A stretch of 54,574 nucleotides of DNA from JABCPE02 sp963516475 (lineage in GTDB: Bacteria; Bacteroidota; Bacteroidia; Flavobacteriales; Weeksellaceae): assembly GCA_963516475.1 (NCBI GenBank), contig CAUQBR010000012.1, positions 1 through 54,574 on the forward strand, written 5' to 3'. A program made the position numbers and the translations under genes. The notes below the pieces were generated by a model. The model was not told the DNA's origin and ran no database searches. It saw nothing but the letters and a program-made list of their open reading frames with translations. Shown piece after piece: positions 1-6,988 of the stretch; the first letter of the stretch is position 1, and each line of letters opens with the position of its first letter.

Positions 1-339
1 AAAGTTAAAGAATTTGAAAGAAACTCACAACGAAGTTAAGGAGGGGTCTTATTCAAAAGAGGCTGTGATGTATCCACAAAGTTAAAGAATTTGAAAGCAA
101 CTCACAACATTATGTTACAGGGGCTTCTGGAAAGAGCCGCTGTGATGTATCCACAAAGTTAAAGAATTTGAAAGCAACTCACAACAATAAAATCTTTATG
201 GACTATTATGTCCCAGCTGTGATGTATCCACAAAGTTAAAGAATTTGAAAGCAACTCACAACAGAGTGATTGTAGCCTGTAATTCCAATCTCGCTGTGAT
301 GTATCCACAAAGTTAAAGAATTTGAAAGCAACTCACAAA
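1..339 (-). CRISPR. CRISPR array end, type II-C-like, 47-bp repeats and 30-bp spacers
   Basis: Four complete repeats lie at 62-108, 139-185, 216-262 and 293-339, and a partial one at 1-31 is cut by the window edge. The four spacers (32-61, 109-138, 186-215, 263-292) are each exactly 30 bp and unrelated to each other. Two repeats deviate by one base: position 21 in the partial repeat and position 339 in the last one. Read on the minus strand the repeat starts GTTGTGAGTTGC, like the crRNA-sense repeats of type II systems, and its 47-bp length fits flavobacterial type II-C arrays. The sense strand is therefore set to minus, which is inference. Each repeat contains TAACTTTG on that strand, a good match to the Bacteroidota -7 promoter box. 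No cas gene is present; cas9, cas1 and cas2 would be expected to the left of the window. Confidence 0.95.
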
Positions 340-374
340 GTTGTTTCTACATCTGCAAAATTTTTTATTATAAA

Positions 375-410
375 TAGAAAAAGACTACTTTTAAAAGTAG
401 TCTTTTTCTA
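375..410. terminator. Perfect 36-bp palindromic terminator hairpin
   Basis: The two 18-bp halves are exact reverse complements (arms 375-392 and 393-410). They contain GACTAC/GTAGTC pairs followed by five T on either strand, so the hairpin can terminate in both directions. It separates the CRISPR array from the recA side. Confidence 0.8.
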
Positions 411-463
411 ATCCCTCTGTTTCAAGGGCGGCACAATTGGCGGTTCTTTAAAACCTGTCCTTT
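375..463 (-). ncRNA. Candidate small structured RNA between CRISPR array and recA
   Basis: On the minus strand a TACTTTTG box (470-477) fits the Bacteroidota -7 consensus TAnnTTTG, although no clear -33 TTG is seen. A transcript starting near 463 would run about 89 nt and end in the strong hairpin at 375-410. It can form two further small stem-loops, one with GGTT/AACC arms (about 441-454) and one with CCCT/AGGG arms (about 413-428). No open reading frame of useful size lies in it. It does not contain a convincing anti-repeat to the neighbouring CRISPR repeats; the longest match seen is 8 nt (TTAAAGAA), so it is not called tracrRNA. The RNA family is not recognised. Confidence 0.35.
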
Positions 464-515
464 GTATTGCAAAAGTAATACCTTTTTTAATAAAAGGTAA
501 AATATATAGAACAAA

Positions 516-548
516 AAACGCCCTGATGAAATTTTCATCAGGGCGTTT
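516..548 (-). terminator. recA intrinsic terminator
   Basis: Inverted repeat with 16-bp arms (516-531 and 533-548) containing the GC core CGCCCTGATG, followed on the minus strand by a run of T. It lies about 35 bp past the recA stop codon. Confidence 0.85.
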
Positions 549-582
549 CCATTAAAATTAAATATAATTATGAAAAGATTTA

Positions 583-1587
583 TTACTCTTTATTTTTAAT
601 CGCTTCAGTTATTTTCTGGCTAAGTTCTTCGGTAAGCTCTGGATTATCTTTCAGAAGTTCTTTCACAGCATCTCTACCTTGCCCTAGTTTAGTGTCTCCA
701 TAGCTGAACCATGAGCCGCTTTTCTTAATCACATCATAATCTACACCAAGGTCTAAGATTTCTCCAATTTTAGAAACTCCCTCGCCATACATAATGTCAA
801 ATTCTGCCTGTCTGAAAGGTGGCGCCACTTTATTTTTCACCACTTTTACTTTTACTCGGCTTCCTACGGCTTCATCGCCTACCTTTATCGGTGTGCTGGC
901 TTTTCTGATGTCTATTCTCACAGAAGCATAGAATTTAAGGGCGTTTCCACCAGTAGTCGTTTCTGGGTTTCCAAACATCACACCTATTTTCTCTCTCAAC
1001 TGGTTGATGAAAATCACGGTACATTTGGTTTTATTGATAGTTCCTGTAAGTTTTCTCAATGCCTGAGACATTAGCCTAGCGTGTAGTCCCATTTTGGAAT
1101 CTCCCATGTCGCCGTCTATTTCGGCCTTTGGAGTAAGAGCCGCCACAGAGTCTATTACTACGATGTCTATCGCACCAGAACGGATGAGGTTGTCCGCGAT
1201 TTCAAGGGCTTGTTCTCCATTGTCTGGCTGAGAGATAATAAGGTTTTCTAAATCAATTCCTAATTTTGCAGCATAACTTCTGTCAAAGGCATGCTCTGCA
1301 TCTATGAAAGCTGCTATTCCTCCTGCTTTTTGGGCTTCGGCAATGGCGTGTAGGGTAAGGGTAGTTTTCCCTGATGATTCAGGCCCGAAAATCTCTATCA
1401 CCCTTCCTCGTGGGTATCCGCCTACACCGAGGGCTATATCCAGTCCCAAAGAACCAGACGGAATTACTTCTATAGTATCATCTACTGCGCTGTCTCCCAG
1501 CTTCATTACTGTACCTTTTCCATAGGTCTTGTCCATTTTTTCTAGGACTAGACTCAGTGCTTTTTTCTTATCTTCTAAATTACTCAT
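583..1587 (-). CDS. recA: Recombinase RecA
   Basis: A 334-aa RecA, normal length for the family. It forms the nucleoprotein filament on single-stranded DNA for homologous recombination and repair. Walker A is GPESSGKT at residues 68-75, Walker B is VVIDS at about 143-147, and the DNA-binding loop region around 195-218 includes INQLREKIGVMFGN. The acidic C-terminal tail is shorter than in E. coli. It is monocistronic: its own promoter lies upstream (1607-1639) and a strong hairpin follows. No E. coli-type LexA box (CTG-N10-CAG) was noticed in front of it. Annotation is secure from sequence identity to the family. Confidence 0.98.
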   Translation of the reverse strand: MSNLEDKKKALSLVLEKMDKTYGKGTVMKLGDSAVDDTIEVIPSGSLGLDIALGVGGYPRGRVIEIFGPESSGKTTLTLHAIAEAQKAGGIAAFIDAEHAFDRSYAAKLGIDLENLIISQPDNGEQALEIADNLIRSGAIDIVVIDSVAALTPKAEIDGDMGDSKMGLHARLMSQALRKLTGTINKTKCTVIFINQLREKIGVMFGNPETTTGGNALKFYASVRIDIRKASTPIKVGDEAVGSRVKVKVVKNKVAPPFRQAEFDIMYGEGVSKIGEILDLGVDYDVIKKSGSWFSYGDTKLGQGRDAVKELLKDNPELTEELSQKITEAIKNKE

Positions 1588-1606
1588 CTTCGATCAAATA
1601 TTGCCT

Positions 1607-1639
1607 CAAAGTTACAAATATTTTAGTAGATATTATCAA
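1607..1639 (-). promoter_or_regulatory. recA promoter, TTG-N22-TAACTTTG
   Basis: On the minus strand TTG (1637-1639) is followed after 22 bp by TAACTTTG (1607-1614), matching the Flavobacterium consensus TTG-N17-23-TAnnTTTG. The predicted start is about 13 nt before the recA ATG. Confidence 0.6.
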
Positions 1640-1714
1640 TTTTGTTTTTAAAATATTTCCATCAAAATAAAATCCCAGAAATCATAATAGAATAAAGAAA
1701 AAATAAAAAATCCT

Positions 1715-1722
1715 TATCTTTG
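1715..1722 (+). promoter_or_regulatory. Promoter -7 box of the Gfo/Idh/MocA gene
   Basis: TATCTTTG is a perfect TAnnTTTG box. It covers an in-frame TTG (1720-1722) that could otherwise be taken as a start, which argues that translation begins downstream at the ATG 1750. Confidence 0.55.
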
Positions 1723-1749
1723 GCAAAATCTTTTAAATACAAAAAAGTA

Positions 1750-2718
1750 ATGTTAAAAGCAGGTTTAGTAGGTGCTGGGCATCTTGGAAAAATACATTTG
1801 AAATTGCTCAACCAATCAGAAAAATATGATTTGGTGGGCTTCCATGATAAAGATATAGAAAATTCAAAAAAGCTGGAAGCAGAATTTGGATATAAATTTT
1901 ATGAAAACTTGGATGAACTCTTGGATAAAATAGAGGTTCTAGATATCGTGACGCCTACATTTTATCATCACGACTATGCTAAAATAGCCATAGAAAGAGG
2001 CTTGGATTTTTTCATAGAAAAGCCTGTAACTCAGACTTTGGAGCAGGCAGAAGAGATTATTCAGCTATGTAATGAAAAGGGAATTAGGGCGCAGGTAGGA
2101 CATGTAGAGCGCTACAATCCTGCATTTATCGCTACGAAGCCATTCATCAGCGAACCAAAATTCATTGAAATTCATCGTTTAGCCGAGTTTAATCCGAGAG
2201 GAACGGATGTTTCTGTGGTTTTGGATTTGATGATACATGATTTGGATATTTTGCTTTCTTTGGTGAAATCTCCTGCGAAAAACATCCATGCAAGCGGAGT
2301 CTGTGTGGTCAGCAAATCGCCTGATATTGCCAATGCCAGAATAGAATTTGAGAATGGATGTGTGGCGAATCTTACCACGAGCCGAATTTCAATGAAATCA
2401 ATGCGAAAGAGCCGCTTTTTCCAAAGAGACGCCTATATTTCAGTCGATTTCTTAGAGAAAAAAGCGGAAGTCATCCGTATGAAACCAGCTCCTGAAAATC
2501 CATCAGATTTTGATATGATTATCCAAAATGCAGAGGGCGAAAGAAACCAAATCATATTTGAATATCCTAATATTCAGCCGAATAATGCGATTCTGGATGA
2601 ATTGGAAAGTTTCGCAAACTCCATCACCGAGAATAAGCCCGTGGAGGTAAGTCTGGAAGATGGAACAGAAGCGCTTAAAGTGGCTTTGGAAATTATGAAA
2701 CTGATTGATAAAAAATAA
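1750..2718 (+). CDS. Gfo/Idh/MocA family NAD(P)-dependent oxidoreductase
   Basis: A 322-aa protein with an N-terminal Rossmann fold (GLVGAGHLGKIH at residues 5-16), the family's EKP signature (FIEKPVTQ) and the following GHVERYNPA segment, then the C-terminal alpha/beta dimerisation domain. Members oxidise or reduce sugars, inositols or related substrates with NAD(P); the substrate here cannot be read from sequence. An upstream in-frame TTG adds ten residues but sits inside the promoter -7 box, so ATG 1750 was chosen. The gene is divergent from recA and only 5 bp ahead of the next gene, suggesting co-transcription. Confidence 0.9.
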   Translation: MLKAGLVGAGHLGKIHLKLLNQSEKYDLVGFHDKDIENSKKLEAEFGYKFYENLDELLDKIEVLDIVTPTFYHHDYAKIAIERGLDFFIEKPVTQTLEQAEEIIQLCNEKGIRAQVGHVERYNPAFIATKPFISEPKFIEIHRLAEFNPRGTDVSVVLDLMIHDLDILLSLVKSPAKNIHASGVCVVSKSPDIANARIEFENGCVANLTTSRISMKSMRKSRFFQRDAYISVDFLEKKAEVIRMKPAPENPSDFDMIIQNAEGERNQIIFEYPNIQPNNAILDELESFANSITENKPVEVSLEDGTEALKVALEIMKLIDKK

Positions 2719-2723
2719 TTTAT

Positions 2724-3569
2724 ATGAAAGCATTTAAACTTGTATTGTTGTTATTTATTACTTCTGCACCGCTTGTTTTTGGGCAGGAGAAAAGATATTT
2801 CTTTAAGCATGAATTTCAGCCAAATTCAAAGTATTTGGTAGATTTAAAAACATTGATAGAAGTAGAAGTATATACAAGAAATAAAAATGCTTCCGAAGAT
2901 TTAAAACCTGAAAGAGAAAAAATAGGAGTTGATGTAAGAGGTCATATTTTTACAGATAAAAAGCAAGGAGAAGATGTTCCAGCTGTAATAGAATATTCTA
3001 ACTTATTTCTAGAAGAAGAAAATGATGAAGTGAAGATTGATAAAAGAAAGATATCATTAAAAGAAGCTAAAATAGAAGGCGAGTTTTTAAATGGCAATGA
3101 ACTGGTAATTAATAATATATTGGTTGAATCCACTGCACCTATTAGAATGTTATTGCTTGAAATTACAAGTAAAAACTATCAGTCAGTGGATTTTCCAAAA
3201 GAAGGAATAAAAATAGGAGACAGCTTTGATTTAGTTCATATTTATAAAACTTATGTTCCAGAATATGGGTTTGAAAATGCATATACGGAATTAGAAAAAA
3301 CTATGAAATATAAACTAACAAAAATTGATAGTGAAAAAGCATATTTTGATATATTGATTAGTTTTTCGAAGAAAGGAGAAGAGCTTAAAAAAAAGGATTT
3401 GTTAGTATCAGGAGGCGGAATAGGGAAAGCGATATTTGATATGAAAAATAATCAGTTTATTTATTTTGATACAGATATTTTGATAAATTATAAAATTAAA
3501 ACAAAAAAAGCAGAGTTAGAAAGAGTTTTTAAAGCAAAATCCATCATTACTCAACAAAAAATAAAATAA
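2724..3569 (+). CDS. Hypothetical secreted protein
   Basis: A 281-aa protein not recognised as any family. A Sec signal peptide is clear (MKAFKLVLLLFITSAPLVFG followed by QEKR), so it is probably periplasmic or exported. The mature part is rich in charged residues and alternating beta-like segments, with no cysteine pairs, membrane helix or catalytic motif visible. It follows the Gfo/Idh/MocA gene by 5 bp and is likely in the same transcript. Nothing in its sequence connects it to the oxidoreductase reaction. Confidence 0.75.
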   Translation: MKAFKLVLLLFITSAPLVFGQEKRYFFKHEFQPNSKYLVDLKTLIEVEVYTRNKNASEDLKPEREKIGVDVRGHIFTDKKQGEDVPAVIEYSNLFLEEENDEVKIDKRKISLKEAKIEGEFLNGNELVINNILVESTAPIRMLLLEITSKNYQSVDFPKEGIKIGDSFDLVHIYKTYVPEYGFENAYTELEKTMKYKLTKIDSEKAYFDILISFSKKGEELKKKDLLVSGGGIGKAIFDMKNNQFIYFDTDILINYKIKTKKAELERVFKAKSIITQQKIK

Positions 3570-3603
3570 AAATATTTTTTAGAGAAACTACATTTATATT
3601 TAT

Positions 3604-3611
3604 TAACTTTG
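3604..3611 (+). promoter_or_regulatory. Promoter -7 box of the small acidic protein gene
   Basis: TAACTTTG followed by CA matches TAnnTTTG. It lies about 52 nt ahead of the ATG; no clear -33 TTG is present. Confidence 0.5.
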
Positions 3612-3663
3612 CAAAACCTTATAAAATATTATTTTTAGTTAAACAATTTAAAATTAGAAAGTT

Positions 3664-3900
3664 ATGAAATTACCAAAGTTTTTAATGGCAGATAATTCAG
3701 AATTTCCAGAGGATTTGTTCGTTGTGCATACAGAATATCCAAGATTTATCCTAAATGTAGAGGAAGAAGAAGTGGAATGGTTAGATGATTTGGAAGGAGA
3801 TGATGAGGAAACCGTTGCAAATGAAGCTACAAAAGTAGTAGAAGAAGCATTCGCTTGGTGTGATGAAGAATTAGCGAAATACGATGATTTGGAAGATTAA
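3664..3900 (+). CDS. Small acidic protein, conserved-looking, function unknown
   Basis: A 78-aa, very acidic protein with glutamate/aspartate runs (NVEEEEVEWLDDLEGDDEE) and no signal peptide or membrane segment, so cytoplasmic. It has its own promoter box and a terminator immediately after, which supports a real, independently expressed gene. The family is not identified; small acidic proteins of this kind are common in Flavobacteriia, but no role is claimed. Confidence 0.8.
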   Translation: MKLPKFLMADNSEFPEDLFVVHTEYPRFILNVEEEEVEWLDDLEGDDEETVANEATKVVEEAFAWCDEELAKYDDLED

Positions 3901-3919
3901 TTATCTTTAAGACAAAATA

Positions 3920-3944
3920 AAAACCCACCTAAAAAGTGGGTTTT
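3920..3944. terminator. Bidirectional terminator between acidic protein gene and metK
   Basis: Arms AAAACCCAC (3920-3928) and GTGGGTTTT (3936-3944) with a 7-nt loop and T-runs on both strands. It lies between two convergent genes. Confidence 0.85.
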
Positions 3945-3949
3945 TTATT

Positions 3950-5230
3950 TTATAGACCGAAAGCCTTTTTGATTTCTTCTACTTTATCCAGTTTCTCCCA
4001 AGTGAAAAACTCTAAACCTTTGATAGTAAGCTCGTTTTTAGCTCCTTTGTTAAAGGTTTTATCCGCTACATAATAATTTCTTCCCATGTGTCCATAGGCT
4101 GCCGTTTCGCGGTAAATAGGATTTCTCAGTTTTAGGTTTTGCTCTATCGCATAAGGTCTTAGGTCAAATAATTGCTGCACTTTTTCTGCGATTTCGCCAT
4201 CAGTAAGATTTACTTTAGAAGTTCCATAAGTGTTGATATACAAACCACAAGGTTTAGCAACTCCAATGGCGTAAGAAATCTGAACCAAAATTTCATCTGC
4301 AACTCCCGCTGCTACAAGGTTTTTAGCGATGTGTCTCATGGCATAGGCCGCACTTCTATCCACTTTAGAAGGGTCTTTTCCAGAGAATGCTCCACCTCCA
4401 TGAGCACCTTTTCCTCCATAAGTATCTACGATGATTTTTCTTCCTGTAAGCCCAGTATCTCCGTGTGGGCCACCGATTACGAATTTCCCAGTAGGATTGA
4501 TATGAAATGTAATATTATCATTGAAAAGTGCCTGAATTTCAGGTTTTTGTTTTGCTTTAACTTTTGGAATTAAAATCTCGATGATGTCTTTTCTGATTTT
4601 TGCCAGCATGTTTTCTTCTGTGTCAAATTCATCATGCTGAGTAGAAACCACGATGCTGTCTATTCTCACAGGTTTGTGATTATCAGAATATTCTATCGTA
4701 ACTTGTGATTTTGCATCAGGGCGAAGGTATTTGATTTCCTTATTTTCTTTCCTCAATGCAGAAAGTTCTCTCAAAATAGAATGAGCCAAGTCTAATGCCA
4801 GAGGCATGTAGTTTTCGGTTTCGTTTGTTGCATATCCGAACATAATTCCTTGGTCACCAGCACCTTGCGCGTTTGCTTTGGTCTCAAAATCAGAGTTTTG
4901 GGTAATTCTGTCCACGCCTTGGTTGATGTCTGGTGACTGCTCATGGATAGCAGAAATCACTCCACAAGAATCTCCATTAAACATATATTCACCTTTGGTG
5001 TAGCCAATATCATTGATAACTTCCCTAGCGATGGTTTGCACATCAAGGTATGCCTCAGATTTTACCTCTCCAGCTAGGACAACCTGCCCAGTGGTTACGA
5101 GCGTTTCACAAGCTACTTTTGAGTTCTTATCGTAGGCCAAGAAATGGTCTATTAAAGCGTCAGATATTTGGTCTGCGATTTTGTCTGGATGTCCTTCAGA
5201 AACGGACTCTGATGTAAATAAGTAAGCCAT
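3950..5230 (-). CDS. metK: S-adenosylmethionine synthetase
   Basis: A 426-aa methionine adenosyltransferase, which makes SAM from methionine and ATP with release of phosphate and pyrophosphate. The N-terminal FTSESVSEGHPDKIADQ holds the ATP-binding histidine. GAQGAGDQGIMFGYA and the glycine-rich GGKGAHGGGAFSGKD are the two family signatures. It is slightly longer than the E. coli enzyme (384 aa), as is usual in Bacteroidota. No SAM riboswitch was recognised in the 183-bp upstream gap; instead a good promoter lies there. oxyR lies upstream on the same strand. Confidence 0.98.
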   Translation of the reverse strand: MAYLFTSESVSEGHPDKIADQISDALIDHFLAYDKNSKVACETLVTTGQVVLAGEVKSEAYLDVQTIAREVINDIGYTKGEYMFNGDSCGVISAIHEQSPDINQGVDRITQNSDFETKANAQGAGDQGIMFGYATNETENYMPLALDLAHSILRELSALRKENKEIKYLRPDAKSQVTIEYSDNHKPVRIDSIVVSTQHDEFDTEENMLAKIRKDIIEILIPKVKAKQKPEIQALFNDNITFHINPTGKFVIGGPHGDTGLTGRKIIVDTYGGKGAHGGGAFSGKDPSKVDRSAAYAMRHIAKNLVAAGVADEILVQISYAIGVAKPCGLYINTYGTSKVNLTDGEIAEKVQQLFDLRPYAIEQNLKLRNPIYRETAAYGHMGRNYYVADKTFNKGAKNELTIKGLEFFTWEKLDKVEEIKKAFGL

Positions 5231-5374
5231 AAATTTCTTTATTTTTGGATTATAGATTTTAAAATTTATATAAACTGTGAAACCAAAATAAAGAAACTAA
5301 AAAGAGAATTTCTGTTTTAGCATTTTTTATTGAGGTTGCAATCAGCACAAATTTTTCCTCTTAATTTTGAAAAA

Positions 5375-5405
5375 CAAATTTACATAAAAAAAATTAAACT
5401 TCAAA
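5375..5405 (-). promoter_or_regulatory. Likely metK promoter, TTTG-N19-TAAATTTG
   Basis: On the minus strand TTTTG (5402-5406 region) is followed after 19 bp by TAAATTTG (5375-5382), one of the best consensus matches in the window. The predicted leader is about 140 nt and AT-rich, without an obvious structured riboswitch. Confidence 0.55.
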
Positions 5406-5413
5406 ATTAAATT

Positions 5414-6358
5414 TTACTGAGGAGCGATAATAGAGAAGTCCTTTGGATTTTTATTGTAATTAAGATGTTTTGATAAAGCATCTTTTATGAAAGAACCAAA
5501 TTCATTGAGCATTTTTTGTTTATAAGTTGGTTTGTAATAAATGAGGCTGATTTCTCTGGAAGGAAAAGGTTTTTTAAAATGAAAAACTTTTTTCTTCTGT
5601 TCTTCCGAGAGCTGCTGCATGGCGAGTTCTGGTAGCACAGTGATGCCTCCTGTTTTATCCACCATTTTTATAAGAGTGCTGATGCTGGATGCTGAGAATT
5701 CCAAGTTTTTGGGTTTTAGTGAGTTTTCCTTTAAATGACAGATGGATTCCATTTGTTTTCTTAAGCAGTTTCCTTCTTCCAAAAGCCAAAATTTATCTGA
5801 ATTAAAATCCTCAGAACCTATAAAATATTCATCTTTATTTTCATAAGAGGAATAAATCAGCAGTTCTTCATTAAAAAGAAAATCACTGAAAAACTCTTCT
5901 GTTTCATGATATGGAGTAGAAATGATGCCAGCATCTATTTCGCCAGACTTTAGGGATTTTATGATGTTTTCGGTATTCATTTCGTGGATGTTCATTTCTA
6001 TTTTTTGGTTTTGATTTAGAAAATCAAAAATTTCGTTTGGAATAAGAAATCCAGAAACCGTAGGAATAATCCCAAGATTGATTTTCCCAGCCAATACATT
6101 ATTGAGTGAATGAGCTTTATTTTTCAGTTCTGTGATGCTATCCAGCACGGCTTTAGCAGAGAAAATAATCTCATCTCCAGCATCTGTGGTGCGGATGGGA
6201 TGGGTAGTTCTGTCAAATATTTTTATACTAAGTTCATCTTCTAATTTCTGAATCATCGCGCTGAGTGTAGGCTGTGTGACATGACAAGCCAAAGCCGCCT
6301 TCCCAAAATGCTTGTATTTATCAACGGCGATGAGATATTCTAACTGCTGGATGTTCAT
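5414..6358 (-). CDS. oxyR: Hydrogen peroxide-sensing LysR-type regulator OxyR
   Basis: A 314-aa LysR-type transcription factor. The N-terminal winged helix-turn-helix starts MNIQQLEYL and includes TQPTLSAMIQKLE, close to E. coli OxyR. The effector domain has the redox pair CLRKQMESIC at residues 198 and 207 with the exact nine-residue spacing of the E. coli C199-C208 disulfide switch. It is therefore assigned as OxyR rather than a generic LysR protein. An ATG three codons upstream (6367) is an alternative start; the chosen one aligns with the family's N-terminus. Typical targets are catalase, Dps and peroxiredoxin genes, none of which are in this window. Confidence 0.92.
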   Translation of the reverse strand: MNIQQLEYLIAVDKYKHFGKAALACHVTQPTLSAMIQKLEDELSIKIFDRTTHPIRTTDAGDEIIFSAKAVLDSITELKNKAHSLNNVLAGKINLGIIPTVSGFLIPNEIFDFLNQNQKIEMNIHEMNTENIIKSLKSGEIDAGIISTPYHETEEFFSDFLFNEELLIYSSYENKDEYFIGSEDFNSDKFWLLEEGNCLRKQMESICHLKENSLKPKNLEFSASSISTLIKMVDKTGGITVLPELAMQQLSEEQKKKVFHFKKPFPSREISLIYYKPTYKQKMLNEFGSFIKDALSKHLNYNKNPKDFSIIAPQ

Positions 6359-6414
6359 GATTTTCAAAAATATTTTATATAAAACTCATTTTCATTAATG
6401 TAAAATTACATAAT

Positions 6415-6460
6415 TACTGTAACCAATCCTGATTGTACAAAACAGAATTGGTTACAGTGA
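6415..6460. terminator. Long inverted repeat between lipoprotein gene and oxyR
   Basis: Arms of about 17 bp (6415-6431 and 6443-6459) pair with two mismatches and share the core CTGTAACCAAT/ATTGGTTACAG, with an 11-nt loop. It lies past the stop of the upstream lipoprotein gene and before oxyR, so a terminator is most likely, though the T-run is poor. It also lies just downstream of a possible oxyR promoter box (TAAGTTTG, minus strand, 6466-6473), so a regulatory role is possible. Confidence 0.6.
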
Positions 6461-6482
6461 ATTTACAAACTTATGTATAGAA

Positions 6483-6911
6483 CTATTTTACAGTCTCTTT
6501 GTAAGAATCCGTAAAGTTCTGTCCTGTGTAAGAAGTGAAACTTGTACTCCAGTTCTGAACTCTAGCTCCTGTGTATGTTTTAGTTACTGTCCATTTTACA
6601 AATAGATTACCATAAATGTCAGTAGCTTTTACTTCTACAAAAGATTTAAATCCTTTATTTACTTCAAAAGAAATACTTTCTGACATTCCACTTCTCAGAT
6701 ATATTTTTCTCTTGTTTCCATTAGCATCTCTATAGGTTACAGAGCCGTTTACAGCGTTGTTCCTTGAATTACTACTTTGATGTTGAACCTGCAGTTTAGC
6801 TGTGTATATGGCATCGTCATCTTTATCCCTAGAACAAGAAGAAACGATAAGCCCTAAAACTAATACAAGTGCACCCACTAAAATACTTCTTTTTGATAAA
6901 AACTTTTTCAT
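6483..6911 (-). CDS. Predicted surface lipoprotein, function unknown
   Basis: A 142-aa protein with a lipoprotein signal peptide ending in the lipobox VSSC. The residues after the cysteine, SRDKDDD, look like the acidic lipoprotein export signal that sends Bacteroidota lipoproteins to the cell surface. The mature region reads as beta-strand rich, like an immunoglobulin-type fold, but no family was recognised. It lies between gcvP and oxyR on the same strand, ended by the inverted repeat downstream. The same CSRDxDD start is found in both HmuY proteins of this window. Confidence 0.85.
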   Translation of the reverse strand: MKKFLSKRSILVGALVLVLGLIVSSCSRDKDDDAIYTAKLQVQHQSSNSRNNAVNGSVTYRDANGNKRKIYLRSGMSESISFEVNKGFKSFVEVKATDIYGNLFVKWTVTKTYTGARVQNWSTSFTSYTGQNFTDSYKETVK

Positions 6912-6988
6912 TTTAAAAATTAAATTTTTTTGTTTTAATAATTCTCAAAAATTATACCATAGACAGTAATAATCTTATTAGTAATCGG

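Noticed and set aside
375..477. Small RNA called as tracrRNA
   Set aside because: Only an 8-nt match to the anti-repeat was found, far below the pairing needed; left as an unassigned RNA candidate.
1588..1719. LexA/SOS box before recA
   Set aside because: No E. coli-type (CTG-N10-CAG) or Gram-positive-type box was seen; only the housekeeping-type promoter is present.
5231..5413. Possible SAM riboswitch in front of metK
   Set aside because: No paired-element core or terminator hairpin was recognisable in the AT-rich gap; a simple promoter explains it better.
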